Shown piece by piece: positions 9,139-18,171 of a DNA stretch of 64,000 nucleotides (positions within the stretch are counted from its first letter, which is position 1; each line of letters starts with the position of its first letter). The notes beneath the pieces are model-generated. The model was not told the DNA's origin. It searched no databases and saw only the letters and a list, made by a program, of their open reading frames with translations. The stretch spans positions 3,348,001 through 3,412,000 of the forward strand of contig NZ_AP022568.1 of assembly GCF_010727605.1 (NCBI RefSeq), given 5' to 3'. The position numbers and the translations under genes were made by a program. Source of the DNA: Mycobacterium simiae (GTDB lineage: Bacteria; Actinomycetota; Actinomycetes; Mycobacteriales; Mycobacteriaceae).

Positions 9139-10272
9139 TTAGCTCGCGTCATGGCGAAGGTGTAAGTGTTGTTCGGGAAAATGCGCCTGCCGACGGTCGA
9201 GCTGTTGCTTCAGCCAGCACACAGCTGCCGGTCCGGCTTGGAAAGTCCCTGTGAAGTGGTCCTCAGCGGGCGTGGTGGACCAGGTGACGTCTGCTCCGAG
9301 TGCAACGTAGCGGTCGTAAAGTTCCCGCGCCTGCTGCACCGGTACTACCGCATCGTTGTTCGCGTGGTAGAGGAAAACGGCGGCATCCGGTTTGACACGC
9401 CCATGTCGTTCCCGCGCCAGTAGTGAGCGCCACATGGGTGTGTCCCAGGCGTCATCGCAGTGCATGTGGTGCCGTAATTCCTGTGGATACGCACGGATGA
9501 GGGCCGCGATGTCGAGCGTTTTTGCGTGCGCGGCCGCGGCATGTCCTTGTTTGTTCAGTACATGCCCGAGCACGGAACTGCCGTACGCGTGGATCAGGCC
9601 AACGGTGACCGCAAGATTGATTGCCGAGAACGGACCGCCATCGAGCGCCTTGGCGACCTGGTAGAGATCGGCCGGAACTCCGCCGGCGGCGATCGCCCGC
9701 ACGTTCAGTTCCGGTGCGTATGTGGGCTGAAGTTCGGCCGCCCAGGTGGCATAGCGGCCGCCCTCGGAATAGCCCCACAACAATACTGGCGCATCGTTAC
9801 CGACGAGGTCGGTCCGCGAGATTGCCCGGACTATGTCCAGCATCGCGTGTCCGCCAGGTCGCCCCGCGCAATACGAATGCGGTCCCGGCATCCCCAGACC
9901 CACACCGTCAGTGACGGCCACACTCCATCCCTGGCTAAGGGCGAGTTCGATGAGCGGCAGTTCGAACTCTATACCCCGTCTCATCGCATAGCTGGGGGCG
10001 GCGTTTCTGGTGAGACCGCGCGCTAACACACCGTAGCTGACAATTGGACGCGTTCCCGGGCCAGTCCAATCAGCGAGTGGCTGCAATATCGTGCCCGACA
10101 CCGGGATCGTTTCCCCTCGGACGCCGATGGAGCTGTAAACCACTTGGCAGGCCGAGCTTTCGACCCCGGTTTGGACTTCGACCTGCCGCATTCGGAAAAG
10201 GTGGCCCGGCCGGATTCCGTCGGTCTCCACGGGTTCGTAGAAACGGTCTGCTTCAGGTCTGGGAATCTTCAC
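9139..10272 (-). CDS. Secretory-lipase-family alpha/beta hydrolase
   Basis: Protein of about 377 residues resembling the LIP (PF03583) family. The nucleophile elbow is GYSEGGRYATWAAE, preceded by the IVSYGVLARGL and GVGLGMPGPHSY segments; a late acid lies in HANNDAVVP and the His in AEDHFTGTF. No signal peptide or membrane segment is visible, although family members are often exported. GTG 10272 has a GAGAGG ribosome site; ATG 10287 is an alternative that overlaps the end of the MFS gene. The close coupling to an exporter of the DHA2 family suggests the two act on the same compound, perhaps an ester or lipid-like toxic molecule. Confidence 0.82.
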   Translation of the reverse strand: MKIPRPEADRFYEPVETDGIRPGHLFRMRQVEVQTGVESSACQVVYSSIGVRGETIPVSGTILQPLADWTGPGTRPIVSYGVLARGLTRNAAPSYAMRRGIEFELPLIELALSQGWSVAVTDGVGLGMPGPHSYCAGRPGGHAMLDIVRAISRTDLVGNDAPVLLWGYSEGGRYATWAAELQPTYAPELNVRAIAAGGVPADLYQVAKALDGGPFSAINLAVTVGLIHAYGSSVLGHVLNKQGHAAAAHAKTLDIAALIRAYPQELRHHMHCDDAWDTPMWRSLLARERHGRVKPDAAVFLYHANNDAVVPVQQARELYDRYVALGADVTWSTTPAEDHFTGTFQAGPAAVCWLKQQLDRRQAHFPEQHLHLRHDAS

Positions 10273-10276
10273 GGCA

Positions 10277-11716
10277 CTACCTCTCATTGATCAATCGGTC
10301 ACGAAGGCCTGACTCGAGCCGCGACGGGCGTCCTAGGGACAACGCGGCCACAACGGCGAGGAGGGCAAGGGCGGCGGCGAGTGTTAGGCCGAGGGAGAAG
10401 CCGTCCATCAGGGCGCCGGTCGGTGTCGTCCTACCGGTGGTCAGCGCGTCACGGGTGCGGGTCGCGGCCACCGAGGCCAGCACCGCCACTCCGATTGTCC
10501 CGCCGGTTGATTGGAAGGTGCTCAGCAGCCCGGCGGCAATTCCGGCGTCTTGCTCGTCGACATCGGCCATCGCCATGGCGGCGTTGGCAACGAAGGTGGT
10601 GCCCACGCCGGCGCCGAGCCCAATGATTGCCGGAAGAAACAGATGCGTGTAGGGCGTGTTCTCCCGTAGAAAGACGAGACCTATCGCCGCGGCCGCGGTA
10701 ACGACCGTGCCGCCGGTAACGATGGTCTTCGGTTGCGTGACCGCAAGGAGGCGCCGGGCAACAATCGCAAAAAGAAGAACCCCCGCTCCCAGCGGCAAGA
10801 ACCGCAGCCCCGCCTCGATCGGCCCCTGCCGAAGAATCACCTGCAGGGTTCGGCTGAGAAAGAAGAACGCCGGATACAAGCAGGCGAACAGTAACGCAGC
10901 GATGAGATACGCGCCGAGTCGTATGCGGTGCCGCAGGATTCGCGCGGGCAGCATCGGCTCGGGCGTGGCCTTCTCGACGAAGCCGAATAGCGTCATCATT
11001 ACCGCGGCCGCAACCAATGTCACCGTCGAAATAACGTCACCCCATCCGTCGGTCCCCGCGCGGATCACCCCATAGGTGAGGAAGGTCATCGCCGCGGTTG
11101 CCGCCGCGGCCCCGGCCACGTCGATGCGACGCCGTACGCCCCTCGCGTCTGGCAATACCCGGGGTGCGACACACAGCACCACGAGGCCGATGGGAACGTT
11201 GATCAGAAAAACCCAGTGCCAGCTGTACAACTCGGTAAGCACGCCTCCCAATGCCAGGCCAAGCGTGATCCCCAGGCCGGCCATTGCGCCGTAAGCCACC
11301 ATCGCTCGCGTTCTGGCCGGGCCCTGAGGAAACAGTGTGGAGATCAGCGCCAGCGTGGTCGGGCTGGCGACGGCGGCGCCGACTCCCTGTCCCGCACGGG
11401 CTGCAAACAACATCGCTGAATCGTGCGCAAGACCGCCCAACAATGATGACGCCGTGAACAGCCCAATACCGATGATCAAGGTATTGCGGTAACCGATGAG
11501 ATCACCGGTGCGGCCACCGACCAGCAACAAGCCGGCGAATGCCAGCGTGTAAGCGTCAACCACCCATGCCAAACCTGCGTTCGACAGGCCAAAGTCCTGT
11601 TGAATCGCCGGTATTGCGAGGTTGACGATGGTTACATCCAGGGTCGCCATCAACTGTGCGATGCATACCAATGGCAACGCAAAGACCTTCAGACGCGCAG
11701 CTGACTCAATCGTCAT
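10277..11716 (-). CDS. MFS transporter, DHA2 (EmrB/QacA) family
   Basis: Integral membrane protein of 479 residues with about 14 hydrophobic segments, typical of drug:H+ antiporter-2 exporters. The N-terminus carries LMATLDVTIVNLAIPAIQ (motif D1), GGRTGDLIGYR (motif A) and, later, GLGITLGLALGGVL (motif C). ATG 11716 has GGGAAGG upstream; a longer start at 11740 lacks a ribosome site. Its stop codon lies a few bases from the start of the lipase-like hydrolase gene, so they form an operon. It most likely exports a hydrophobic toxic compound. Confidence 0.88.
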   Translation of the reverse strand: MTIESAARLKVFALPLVCIAQLMATLDVTIVNLAIPAIQQDFGLSNAGLAWVVDAYTLAFAGLLLVGGRTGDLIGYRNTLIIGIGLFTASSLLGGLAHDSAMLFAARAGQGVGAAVASPTTLALISTLFPQGPARTRAMVAYGAMAGLGITLGLALGGVLTELYSWHWVFLINVPIGLVVLCVAPRVLPDARGVRRRIDVAGAAAATAAMTFLTYGVIRAGTDGWGDVISTVTLVAAAVMMTLFGFVEKATPEPMLPARILRHRIRLGAYLIAALLFACLYPAFFFLSRTLQVILRQGPIEAGLRFLPLGAGVLLFAIVARRLLAVTQPKTIVTGGTVVTAAAAIGLVFLRENTPYTHLFLPAIIGLGAGVGTTFVANAAMAMADVDEQDAGIAAGLLSTFQSTGGTIGVAVLASVAATRTRDALTTGRTTPTGALMDGFSLGLTLAAALALLAVVAALSLGRPSRLESGLRDRLINER

Positions 11717-12016
11717 GTCGACCTTCCCGTGGCGGGGCACGTTTGTGTGATGAGACCCGGGGTGCGGCTTGACGAATGCCGTGGCCGGACATATCGGCCA
11801 AGGCTCAAGGGTCGTCGAAGTGCTTGTTATTTCCTGCTTTACGTCGTCGAAAGCTGCAACCTACGAACGGGATGATTCATTGTTTCCCGCGATCCGTTCC
11901 AGCACTATCGAGGAGATGATGACGGGTTGCATGGTGGCGCACATTCGGTCAGCATCGACATGCTGTGCGGGGTGACGTCAAAGGCTGTGGCCCACCGCAA
12001 AGGATGCCCGCAGCGT
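11717..12016. other. Intergenic region between MFS and multicopper oxidase genes
   Basis: About 300 bases. It presumably contains the MFS promoter, reading leftward. A short rightward open frame at 11769-11975 has no ribosome site or family features. No palindrome or terminator stood out. Confidence 0.45.
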
Positions 12017-13657
12017 TTAAAAGACGTACTCCAGCCGGGTCATCATCCCCGCCACTTGGTGATAGGTGTTATGGCAGTGCAGTGGCCACACGCCCGGGTT
12101 GTCGGCGACCAGGACGGCGAGCATCTTCTGTTTGGGCAGCACGATCACGGTGTCCTTGCGGGCGCCCAGCGTTCCGTCGGGATTGATCAGCTGGAAAGTG
12201 TGCCCGTGCAGGTGGATCGGGTGATACATCGTCGTGGTGTTGTCGAACGTGATGGTGGGTCGTTGACCCTGCTGCACGCGCAGCGGATTGGTCTTGCTGT
12301 AGGGCTCGCCGTTGATCGTCCAGTCGTATTGAATCATATTGCCGCCCAATATGACCGGAAGGTTGAGCCCCGGCTCGGGACGGGGCAGCCGGGCGGGTGT
12401 CGTGGCGGCGAACATCGCGACGGTGCCCACCCGCTTGGTGAGTTCCGCCGGCTGGAACTGTGCGTCCGGCGGACTGCCCTTACCGGTAGACAGCAGCGCG
12501 CGCGCCAGCGCGTTCTTGCCTTCGGCCAGCGCGACCAGCGGGAAGACCCCGTCGGCTGCGGTCACGATGACGTCATACCGTTCAGCCATCCCGATGAGCA
12601 GCGCGTCGACCTCCGTCGGTATGACCGGAAAGCCGTCGGTGTGGGTGACGGTCATGGTGTGGCCGGCTAGCGCGACCCGAAACGCGGTGTCGGACCCGGT
12701 GTTGATGAAACGGATCCGGATGCGCTGGCCCGGCTTCGCATTGAAGACGGTAGGGGAGGCCGGAATCCGGCCGTTGATCAGATAGAACGGGTAGGCGATG
12801 TCGCCCGCGTCACCACCGAGGAGATCGCTGGTGCCGACCCGCGCGGGGGCTGCCGGCGGCGCGGGGCTGGTGGAGGTGGTCGGCGTGCTGGAGGTGGTCG
12901 GCGTGGTGGATGTGGTCGCGGTGGTCGCTGTCGTAGAAGTCTCAGACGTGGTCTCGGGGGTGGTCGACGTCGTCTCGGGAGGGGGTGGCGGCGGCACGTT
13001 CGTCTTGTTCGGATTCGTGAGTTCCTCGTAGAGCTGATGCGGGCTCTTGCCTACCCCGTCGGTCCAATCGTCAAGGACAACAATCCATTCGGCGTCGTAA
13101 TCGCTCTCTGTTGGGTCATCGATGATGACCGGCAGGTACAGGCCGGTGTCTTCGTCGAGACCGGTGTGGGGATGGCCCCAGAAGGTACCCGAATTGGGCG
13201 CCGAAAACTGGTAGGTGAATTCCTGGCCGGCTTCGATGTTCGGTGTCGCGGGTTCGGCGCCATCCATGTTGTTGCGCAATGCAATACCGTGCCAGTGCAC
13301 CGATGTCGGCCGGTCGAGTTGGTTCGAGACCCGCACCACAAGCTCGTCCCCGATCGCGGCCCGGATCAGCGGGCCCGGGATCGTGTCGCCGAAGGTCAGC
13401 GTTTGGACGACGGGCCCACCCAGATCGATCTGCCTGACCCGCGCGGTCAAACTGGCCGTCACCGTCCGCCCGCTGTGCGGCCGGGCGGCCTCCGCGGTGG
13501 CGATCGCGTCCGCCATCTTGGTGGCACTGTCCGGCGCTGTGGACTTGGACTGGCCACACGCCGCCAGCGTCAGTCCGCCCGCAATGCCTGCCGCCATGAA
13601 CCCGCGCCGGGTGAACCGCGCACCGAAGGGACCCCCACTGGTGGGTTGCACCGGCAT
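12017..13657 (-). CDS. Multicopper oxidase, MmcO-like Tat lipoprotein with a long Thr/Ser/Pro linker
   Basis: Protein of 546 residues. The N-terminus has a twin-arginine signal (FTRRGFMAAG, Arg17-Arg18) and lipobox LAAC (Cys34), so it is predicted to be exported folded and lipid-anchored. Copper motifs are clear: SVHWHGIALR and GTFWGHPHTG in the first domain, HPIHLHGHTF and the HCHNTYHQVAGMM type-1/trinuclear segment at the C-terminus. M. tuberculosis MmcO (Rv0846c), a periplasmic oxidase involved in copper tolerance, is the nearest relative I recognise. Between about residues 213 and 275 lies a proline run followed by a Thr/Ser-rich low-complexity linker, which makes the protein about 40 residues longer than MmcO. 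GGGAGCG precedes the ATG. No copper-regulator operator was identified. Confidence 0.9.
   Translation of the reverse strand: MPVQPTSGGPFGARFTRRGFMAAGIAGGLTLAACGQSKSTAPDSATKMADAIATAEAARPHSGRTVTASLTARVRQIDLGGPVVQTLTFGDTIPGPLIRAAIGDELVVRVSNQLDRPTSVHWHGIALRNNMDGAEPATPNIEAGQEFTYQFSAPNSGTFWGHPHTGLDEDTGLYLPVIIDDPTESDYDAEWIVVLDDWTDGVGKSPHQLYEELTNPNKTNVPPPPPPETTSTTPETTSETSTTATTATTSTTPTTSSTPTTSTSPAPPAAPARVGTSDLLGGDAGDIAYPFYLINGRIPASPTVFNAKPGQRIRIRFINTGSDTAFRVALAGHTMTVTHTDGFPVIPTEVDALLIGMAERYDVIVTAADGVFPLVALAEGKNALARALLSTGKGSPPDAQFQPAELTKRVGTVAMFAATTPARLPRPEPGLNLPVILGGNMIQYDWTINGEPYSKTNPLRVQQGQRPTITFDNTTTMYHPIHLHGHTFQLINPDGTLGARKDTVIVLPKQKMLAVLVADNPGVWPLHCHNTYHQVAGMMTRLEYVF
12840..13010 (-). repeat. Low-complexity Thr/Ser/Pro-coding tract inside the multicopper oxidase gene
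   Basis: On the + strand the DNA shows imperfect repeats of GGTGGTCGGCGT-like units, which read as Thr-Thr-Ser-Thr-Pro runs on the coding strand after a six-proline run. Such tracts vary in length between strains by slippage and form flexible, possibly O-mannosylated, linkers in mycobacterial surface proteins. Confidence 0.75.
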
Positions 13658-13755
13658 TGATCGCTCCCTGTCGTCGGTCGGTTGGTTCTCGGCGAATTAA
13701 CGGTGCACGGGAGTTAGCCAGAACGCAACCACCGATCGACGATTCTTATCCGAAC

Positions 13756-14478
13756 TCAGACTGCGGCGCCGCCACCGTCGACGTGCAGAGTGGAGCCGGT
13801 GATGAAACTGGCGCGGGGGGAGCTGAGAAAAAGGACGGCTTCGGCGATCTCGGACGCGTAGGCGCTACGACCCAACGGCAGCGCCCGCCCGAGCTCCTCG
13901 TTGATCTCTCCCCAGGCCGCGGCCACCCCGCGGGTGCGGGTGGGGCCGGGCGCCACGCTGTTCACCCGCACCCCTGCGGCCCCGAATTCGACAGCCCAAG
14001 TACGGGTGAGCGATTCCAGGGCGGCCTTGGAGGCGCTGTAGCCCGACGCGCCGGCAATCCCCTTGAACGCGGCCATGGTGGTGACGTTGACGATGCTGCC
14101 GCGACCGCGCTCCAACATGCGCGGAATCAGGCCAGCGACCAGAAAGTAGGCGCCGCGCACATTGGTATGGAACATCTCCTCGAACGCGGCCATGTCCTGG
14201 TCGACCGTCAGCGCAGACGGGAAACTACCGGCGTTGTTGACGATGATGTCGACATCGCCGCACTGTCGCACAAGCGAATTCACGGCCTCGGCGTCGGCCA
14301 TATCGGTCTGCACGAACCGGGCGTCCCCGCCGATGACCTGGACCGCTCGTTCGCCTCTGTCGCGGTCACGGCCTGAGACGATGACCGTGGCGCCTTCGCT
14401 TGCGAGCAACCGCGCGGACTCGAGTCCGATGCCCGCTGTCCCACCGGTGATCACCGCGGTCTGGTCGACCAGCTCCAT
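13756..14478 (-). CDS. SDR family NAD(P)-dependent oxidoreductase
   Basis: Classical SDR of 240 residues: cofactor motif TGGTAGIG near residue 11, NNAG near residue 81, catalytic Ser strand VTTMAA and YSASK near residue 144, then RVNSVAPGPTRT and the closing HVDGGG. The frame is open upstream to 14571, but ATG 14478 has AGGAGGCG immediately upstream and gives the normal SDR N-terminus. The gene lies 22 bases downstream of the NmrA-like gene on the same strand. The substrate cannot be predicted. Confidence 0.87.
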   Translation of the reverse strand: MELVDQTAVITGGTAGIGLESARLLASEGATVIVSGRDRDRGERAVQVIGGDARFVQTDMADAEAVNSLVRQCGDVDIIVNNAGSFPSALTVDQDMAAFEEMFHTNVRGAYFLVAGLIPRMLERGRGSIVNVTTMAAFKGIAGASGYSASKAALESLTRTWAVEFGAAGVRVNSVAPGPTRTRGVAAAWGEINEELGRALPLGRSAYASEIAEAVLFLSSPRASFITGSTLHVDGGGAAV

Positions 14479-14500
14479 CGGACTCGCCTCCTGGGCATTG

Positions 14501-15262
14501 CTACTTGGCGGAGGGCACCTGAGCGGCGAGCCAGTCGCCGAACCTGGTGGGGTAGAGGGCCACGTCTTCACCGTCGATGGGAACGATCATGCGGTCGTCG
14601 AGCACCGCACCGTAATACTGGGCGTTGGGGTCGGTCACCACCTCGCGCGGATCGCCGGTCGCGGCGAACCGGGCCCGGATGAAGTCGTCCATGCCTTGCT
14701 TTTCGGGGCCAGCGATGTTGATCAGTCCGGCCGGCTCGCCGATCGACGCGCGCGTGACGGCCGTGGCCACATCGGTGGCCGCGATCGGCTGGAAAGCCCC
14801 GTGCGGGGCCCGGACGGTATTCCCGTCGGTCAGCGAATCAGCAATGCCGCCAACGAATTCGAAGAATTGGGTGGCGCGCACGATGGTGTGCGGCGCTCCG
14901 GATTCCTGGATCAGCTTCTCCTGGGCGATCTTGGCCCGCATGTATCCACTTGCGGCCGCCCGGTCGGCTCCGACGATGGACAGTGCGACGTGATGCTGCA
15001 CTCCGGCCGCGCGCTCGGCCTCGAGGAGGTTACGGGTGGAGGTAGTGAAGAATTCCAGTACGTCGTCGTCGGCCCAGGAGGGAGAGTTCGACACGTCCAC
15101 CACTGTGTGCACTCCGGCAACCGCCGCGGCGAGACCTTCGCCGGTGATGGCGTTGACCCCCGAGCTCGGCGAGGCCGGGACGGCCTCGTGCCCCAGTTCG
15201 GTGAGCTGGGCTACTACCTGCGATCCAATGAGTCCACTGCCGCCGATTACCAGAACCTTCAT
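14501..15262 (-). CDS. NAD(P)-binding atypical SDR (NmrA-like)
   Basis: Protein of 253 residues with an N-terminal Rossmann motif GGSGLIGS and no YxxxK catalytic pair in the usual place, as in the NmrA/atypical SDR group that senses or reduces NAD(P)-linked substrates. The central MRAKIAQEKLIQESGAPHTIVRATQF segment is characteristic. ATG 15262 has a GGAAGG site at good spacing; GTG 15268 is too close to that site. It lies downstream of the LuxR/LAL regulator and upstream of a classical SDR, and is probably co-transcribed with the latter. Confidence 0.85.
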   Translation of the reverse strand: MKVLVIGGSGLIGSQVVAQLTELGHEAVPASPSSGVNAITGEGLAAAVAGVHTVVDVSNSPSWADDDVLEFFTTSTRNLLEAERAAGVQHHVALSIVGADRAAASGYMRAKIAQEKLIQESGAPHTIVRATQFFEFVGGIADSLTDGNTVRAPHGAFQPIAATDVATAVTRASIGEPAGLINIAGPEKQGMDDFIRARFAATGDPREVVTDPNAQYYGAVLDDRMIVPIDGEDVALYPTRFGDWLAAQVPSAK

Positions 15263-15358
15263 GATCACGCCTTCCGAGTTTCCCGATGCGCTGGCCCCTT
15301 CAGCATGGTCCTTGCCGGTGCGCCCGGGAACCCCGGAAAGTCCGTAGTCGTCGCGGAC

Positions 15359-18157
15359 TCAATGGGCCAGCTCGACACCCCGAAGCTGCCGTCGCGACGT
15401 GATGCCGAGCTTGGCGAACACCTTCCTCAGATGCCATTCGACGGTGTGCGTACTGATGAACAACTGCGCGGCGATTTCAGGATTGGTCAGGCCCGCACCG
15501 GCCAGCCGGGCGATCTGGGCTTCCTGGGCCGTCAACTCCTCGCCCGGGGCGCTTTGGCTGCCGCGCTTGCTCACCTTCTGACCGGTGACCAATAGTTCGC
15601 GGCGAGCACGCGCGGCGAACGGCTCAGCACCCATCCGCCCGAACATCTGGTGGGCGGTTTGCAACTGCACGCGAGCGTCGACGCGGCGATTACACCGCCG
15701 CAGCCACTCTCCGTAGATGAGGTGAGCGCGGGCCAAATGCACGGCGATGCGCGTCCGCTCGAGCCGTTCGATTGCCTCGCGGTAGAGGTCTTCTGCAGTG
15801 CTGCCATCGGTCAGCAATGCCCGCGACCGGAGCAAAGCGCCTGCAGCCCAATCCGTTCCGGCGGCCCGCGCCCGCTCTTCGAGTTGACGCAGCGCCTTGC
15901 CGGCCGCCGCGGATTGGCCGCTTCTGGCGGCGGCCTCGATGAGTTCGATCAAGCACCAGCCGAACAACCCGTAGTCGTCGTCTTCGCAGGCTTCCCGGGC
16001 GGCAACGAACGCCTCCTGATAGCGACCGAGACCGTTGTAAAGCACGGCCTTCGCATACCCGGTCAGGCCGATGACTCGTCCCTCGCCTCGAGACATGCCG
16101 TCGGCCGCTGCGGTCTCGATGAGTTTCACGGCGTCACCGTCGGCACCGCGCCACGCGGCGAGCAGCACCGAGTGGTATTTGACCCGGGCATCGCCCGTCG
16201 CGGCGCTGATGGCGTTGGCTTCCTCGATCAGCGCCGAGGCCGACGCGAACTCGCCGGCCTGCACGTGGACGCCGGCGCGGTACACCAGGGCATGCGGAAG
16301 CACGGCCAGTGCGCCCGCATCGCGGGCCAACCGCACCGACTCGGTGGCCAGTTGATGCCAGACGTCGTCATCCCACACTTCGTGGGCCGCCGACTCCTGC
16401 ACGATGGGGAAGGCCTGCCAGAACCACCGCATCGCGTCGCCGTCGTCCCGTGCGGATTCCGCGCGGACCAGCTCCAGCGCCGCGCGCAACGCCGGCACAC
16501 TTGCGGCGTGGCCATCGGTGGCGCGGATGGCGATGCCGTCCAGCAGCAAATCGACCGGCCGCGCGGGGTTCGGTCCGGCAGGTGCGGCCCGCGCCGCCCG
16601 CGCCGTCATCTGGATCCCGCCGTGCGGGCACAGCCGGCCGCCGAAGAGGGTAGCCGCGACGGCTTCGAGATACGTCTCCCGGGACAACGCGGCGTCCAGC
16701 GTCACCAGCCCACGTGCCGCGTCAAGCAGGCCGACGGCCGAGTCGGAGACGGTCGGCGCGTCCGCGGCGCCGCTGCGGCTGCGGGCGAAGGCGATCTGGG
16801 CGCGTAGTCGGGCCGACCGGGCCTGTTGCCAGGGGTCCAGTGCGGACGATTCGGCGATGGTCAGCAGCTCCTCCGCGGCGTCGAAGGCGGCCACCTCGCG
16901 TTTGGCCTGTGCGGCGGCCAACGCGCGGGCACCACGCCGACCCGGGTCGGCGGTCAGCTGCGTTGCCCGCTCCAGGAATGCGGCCGCCGCCGCCATGCCT
17001 CCTCTGGCCTGCGCGCGATCGGCAGAGCGCTCGAGTGCCGCGGCGACGGCCTCGTCGGGACCGGGCGCCGCGCTCGCCAAATGCCACGCGCGCCGGTCCG
17101 GGTCGATGACGGAGTCGGTCGCGTCGGCCAGCGCCCGATGCGCGCGGCGACGTTCCGTTAGGTCCGCGCAGCGGTACGCGGCGGAGCGCACCAGCGGGTG
17201 GCGGAAGCGCACCCGGGTGCCGAGTTCGATCAGACCCGCCGCCTCGGCCGGCCCCGCCGCATCCGACGGCAACCCCAGCCGGTCGGCGGCCCGCGCGAGC
17301 AGCGCCGCGTCGCCGACCGGTTCTGCGGCGGCGGTCAGCAATAGCTGCTGGGTTTCATCGGGCAGGGACTGGATCCGGCGCACAAACGTCTGCTCGATCT
17401 GCCCGGCTAGCGGTCGCGCGTCGGGCGGCTGGAAGCCGCCCGCGAGCTCGGCGGCCGTCAACCCGCGGGGTAACTCGAGAAGGGCCAGCGGGTTGCCCCG
17501 CGTTTCGGCCACGATCCGATCGCGCACCTGGTCGTCCAGTCGGCCTGGGATGACGGAATCCAGTAACGCCCTGGCATCGCCGGACGTCAAGCCCCGCACC
17601 GTCATTTCCGCCAGCCCAGCGAACTCGTCGTCATAGCCGTCGCGCACGGCGACGATCAAGGCGACCGGTTCGGCGATCAGCCGCCGCGCCACGAACGCCA
17701 GCGTCTGGGCCGAGATGCGGTCGATCCACTGTGCGTCGTCGACGACGACGATCAACGGTCGGCTCTCGGCCGCGGCGCCGATCAGGCTCAGCACGGCCAG
17801 CCCGACAAGGAAGCGATCGGGCGCCGGCCCTGTTCTGCGCCCGAACGCGATGTCCAATGCCTCGGATTGTGGGGCCGGCAAGCGATCGACGAAGTCGAGC
17901 AACGGTATGCAAAGTTGGTGCAGGCCAGCGAAAGCGAGCTCCATTTCGGATTCGACACCGGCGGTCCTCGCGATGCCGAAACCCGCCGCGCTGCCGGTGA
18001 CGAAGTCCAGCAGCGCCGTCTTGCCGATGCCGGCCTCGCCGCGCAACACCAGGACCTGGCTCTGGCCCGCGCGGGCCGACGCCGTCAACTGCTCGAGGGT
18101 GGTGCATTCGGCGCGCCGCCCGCGCAGAGTCTGCGTTCGCCGAGAAGTCACGTACAC
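15359..18157 (-). CDS. LuxR family regulator with AAA-type ATPase domain (LAL family)
   Basis: Large protein of about 932 residues. The N-terminal part has Walker A LRGEAGIGKTALL (about residues 39-51) and Walker B LIVVVDDAQW. A long alpha-helical TPR-like middle follows. The last 65 residues form a LuxR helix-turn-helix (LTAQEAQIARLAGAGLTNPEIA ... STHTVEWHLRKVFAKLG). LAL regulators are ATP-dependent activators responding to small ligands. The frame extends to 18307, but that overlaps the membrane-protein gene; GTG 18157, 14 bases after its stop, gives a normal-length N-terminus, with GTG 18151 also possible. Targets may be the downstream oxidoreductases. Confidence 0.87.
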   Translation of the reverse strand: MYVTSRRTQTLRGRRAECTTLEQLTASARAGQSQVLVLRGEAGIGKTALLDFVTGSAAGFGIARTAGVESEMELAFAGLHQLCIPLLDFVDRLPAPQSEALDIAFGRRTGPAPDRFLVGLAVLSLIGAAAESRPLIVVVDDAQWIDRISAQTLAFVARRLIAEPVALIVAVRDGYDDEFAGLAEMTVRGLTSGDARALLDSVIPGRLDDQVRDRIVAETRGNPLALLELPRGLTAAELAGGFQPPDARPLAGQIEQTFVRRIQSLPDETQQLLLTAAAEPVGDAALLARAADRLGLPSDAAGPAEAAGLIELGTRVRFRHPLVRSAAYRCADLTERRRAHRALADATDSVIDPDRRAWHLASAAPGPDEAVAAALERSADRAQARGGMAAAAAFLERATQLTADPGRRGARALAAAQAKREVAAFDAAEELLTIAESSALDPWQQARSARLRAQIAFARSRSGAADAPTVSDSAVGLLDAARGLVTLDAALSRETYLEAVAATLFGGRLCPHGGIQMTARAARAAPAGPNPARPVDLLLDGIAIRATDGHAASVPALRAALELVRAESARDDGDAMRWFWQAFPIVQESAAHEVWDDDVWHQLATESVRLARDAGALAVLPHALVYRAGVHVQAGEFASASALIEEANAISAATGDARVKYHSVLLAAWRGADGDAVKLIETAAADGMSRGEGRVIGLTGYAKAVLYNGLGRYQEAFVAAREACEDDDYGLFGWCLIELIEAAARSGQSAAAGKALRQLEERARAAGTDWAAGALLRSRALLTDGSTAEDLYREAIERLERTRIAVHLARAHLIYGEWLRRCNRRVDARVQLQTAHQMFGRMGAEPFAARARRELLVTGQKVSKRGSQSAPGEELTAQEAQIARLAGAGLTNPEIAAQLFISTHTVEWHLRKVFAKLGITSRRQLRGVELAH

Positions 18158-18171
18158 CAGTTTGCGGGCGG

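Noticed and set aside
11769..11975. Small rightward open frame in the MFS upstream region
   Set aside because: No ribosome site, no homology pattern and located in a promoter region.
12840..13010. Repeated GGTGGTCGGCG-like units, considered as a CRISPR or tandem-repeat locus
   Set aside because: The units are imperfect, have no spacers and encode the Thr-rich linker in frame with a good gene.
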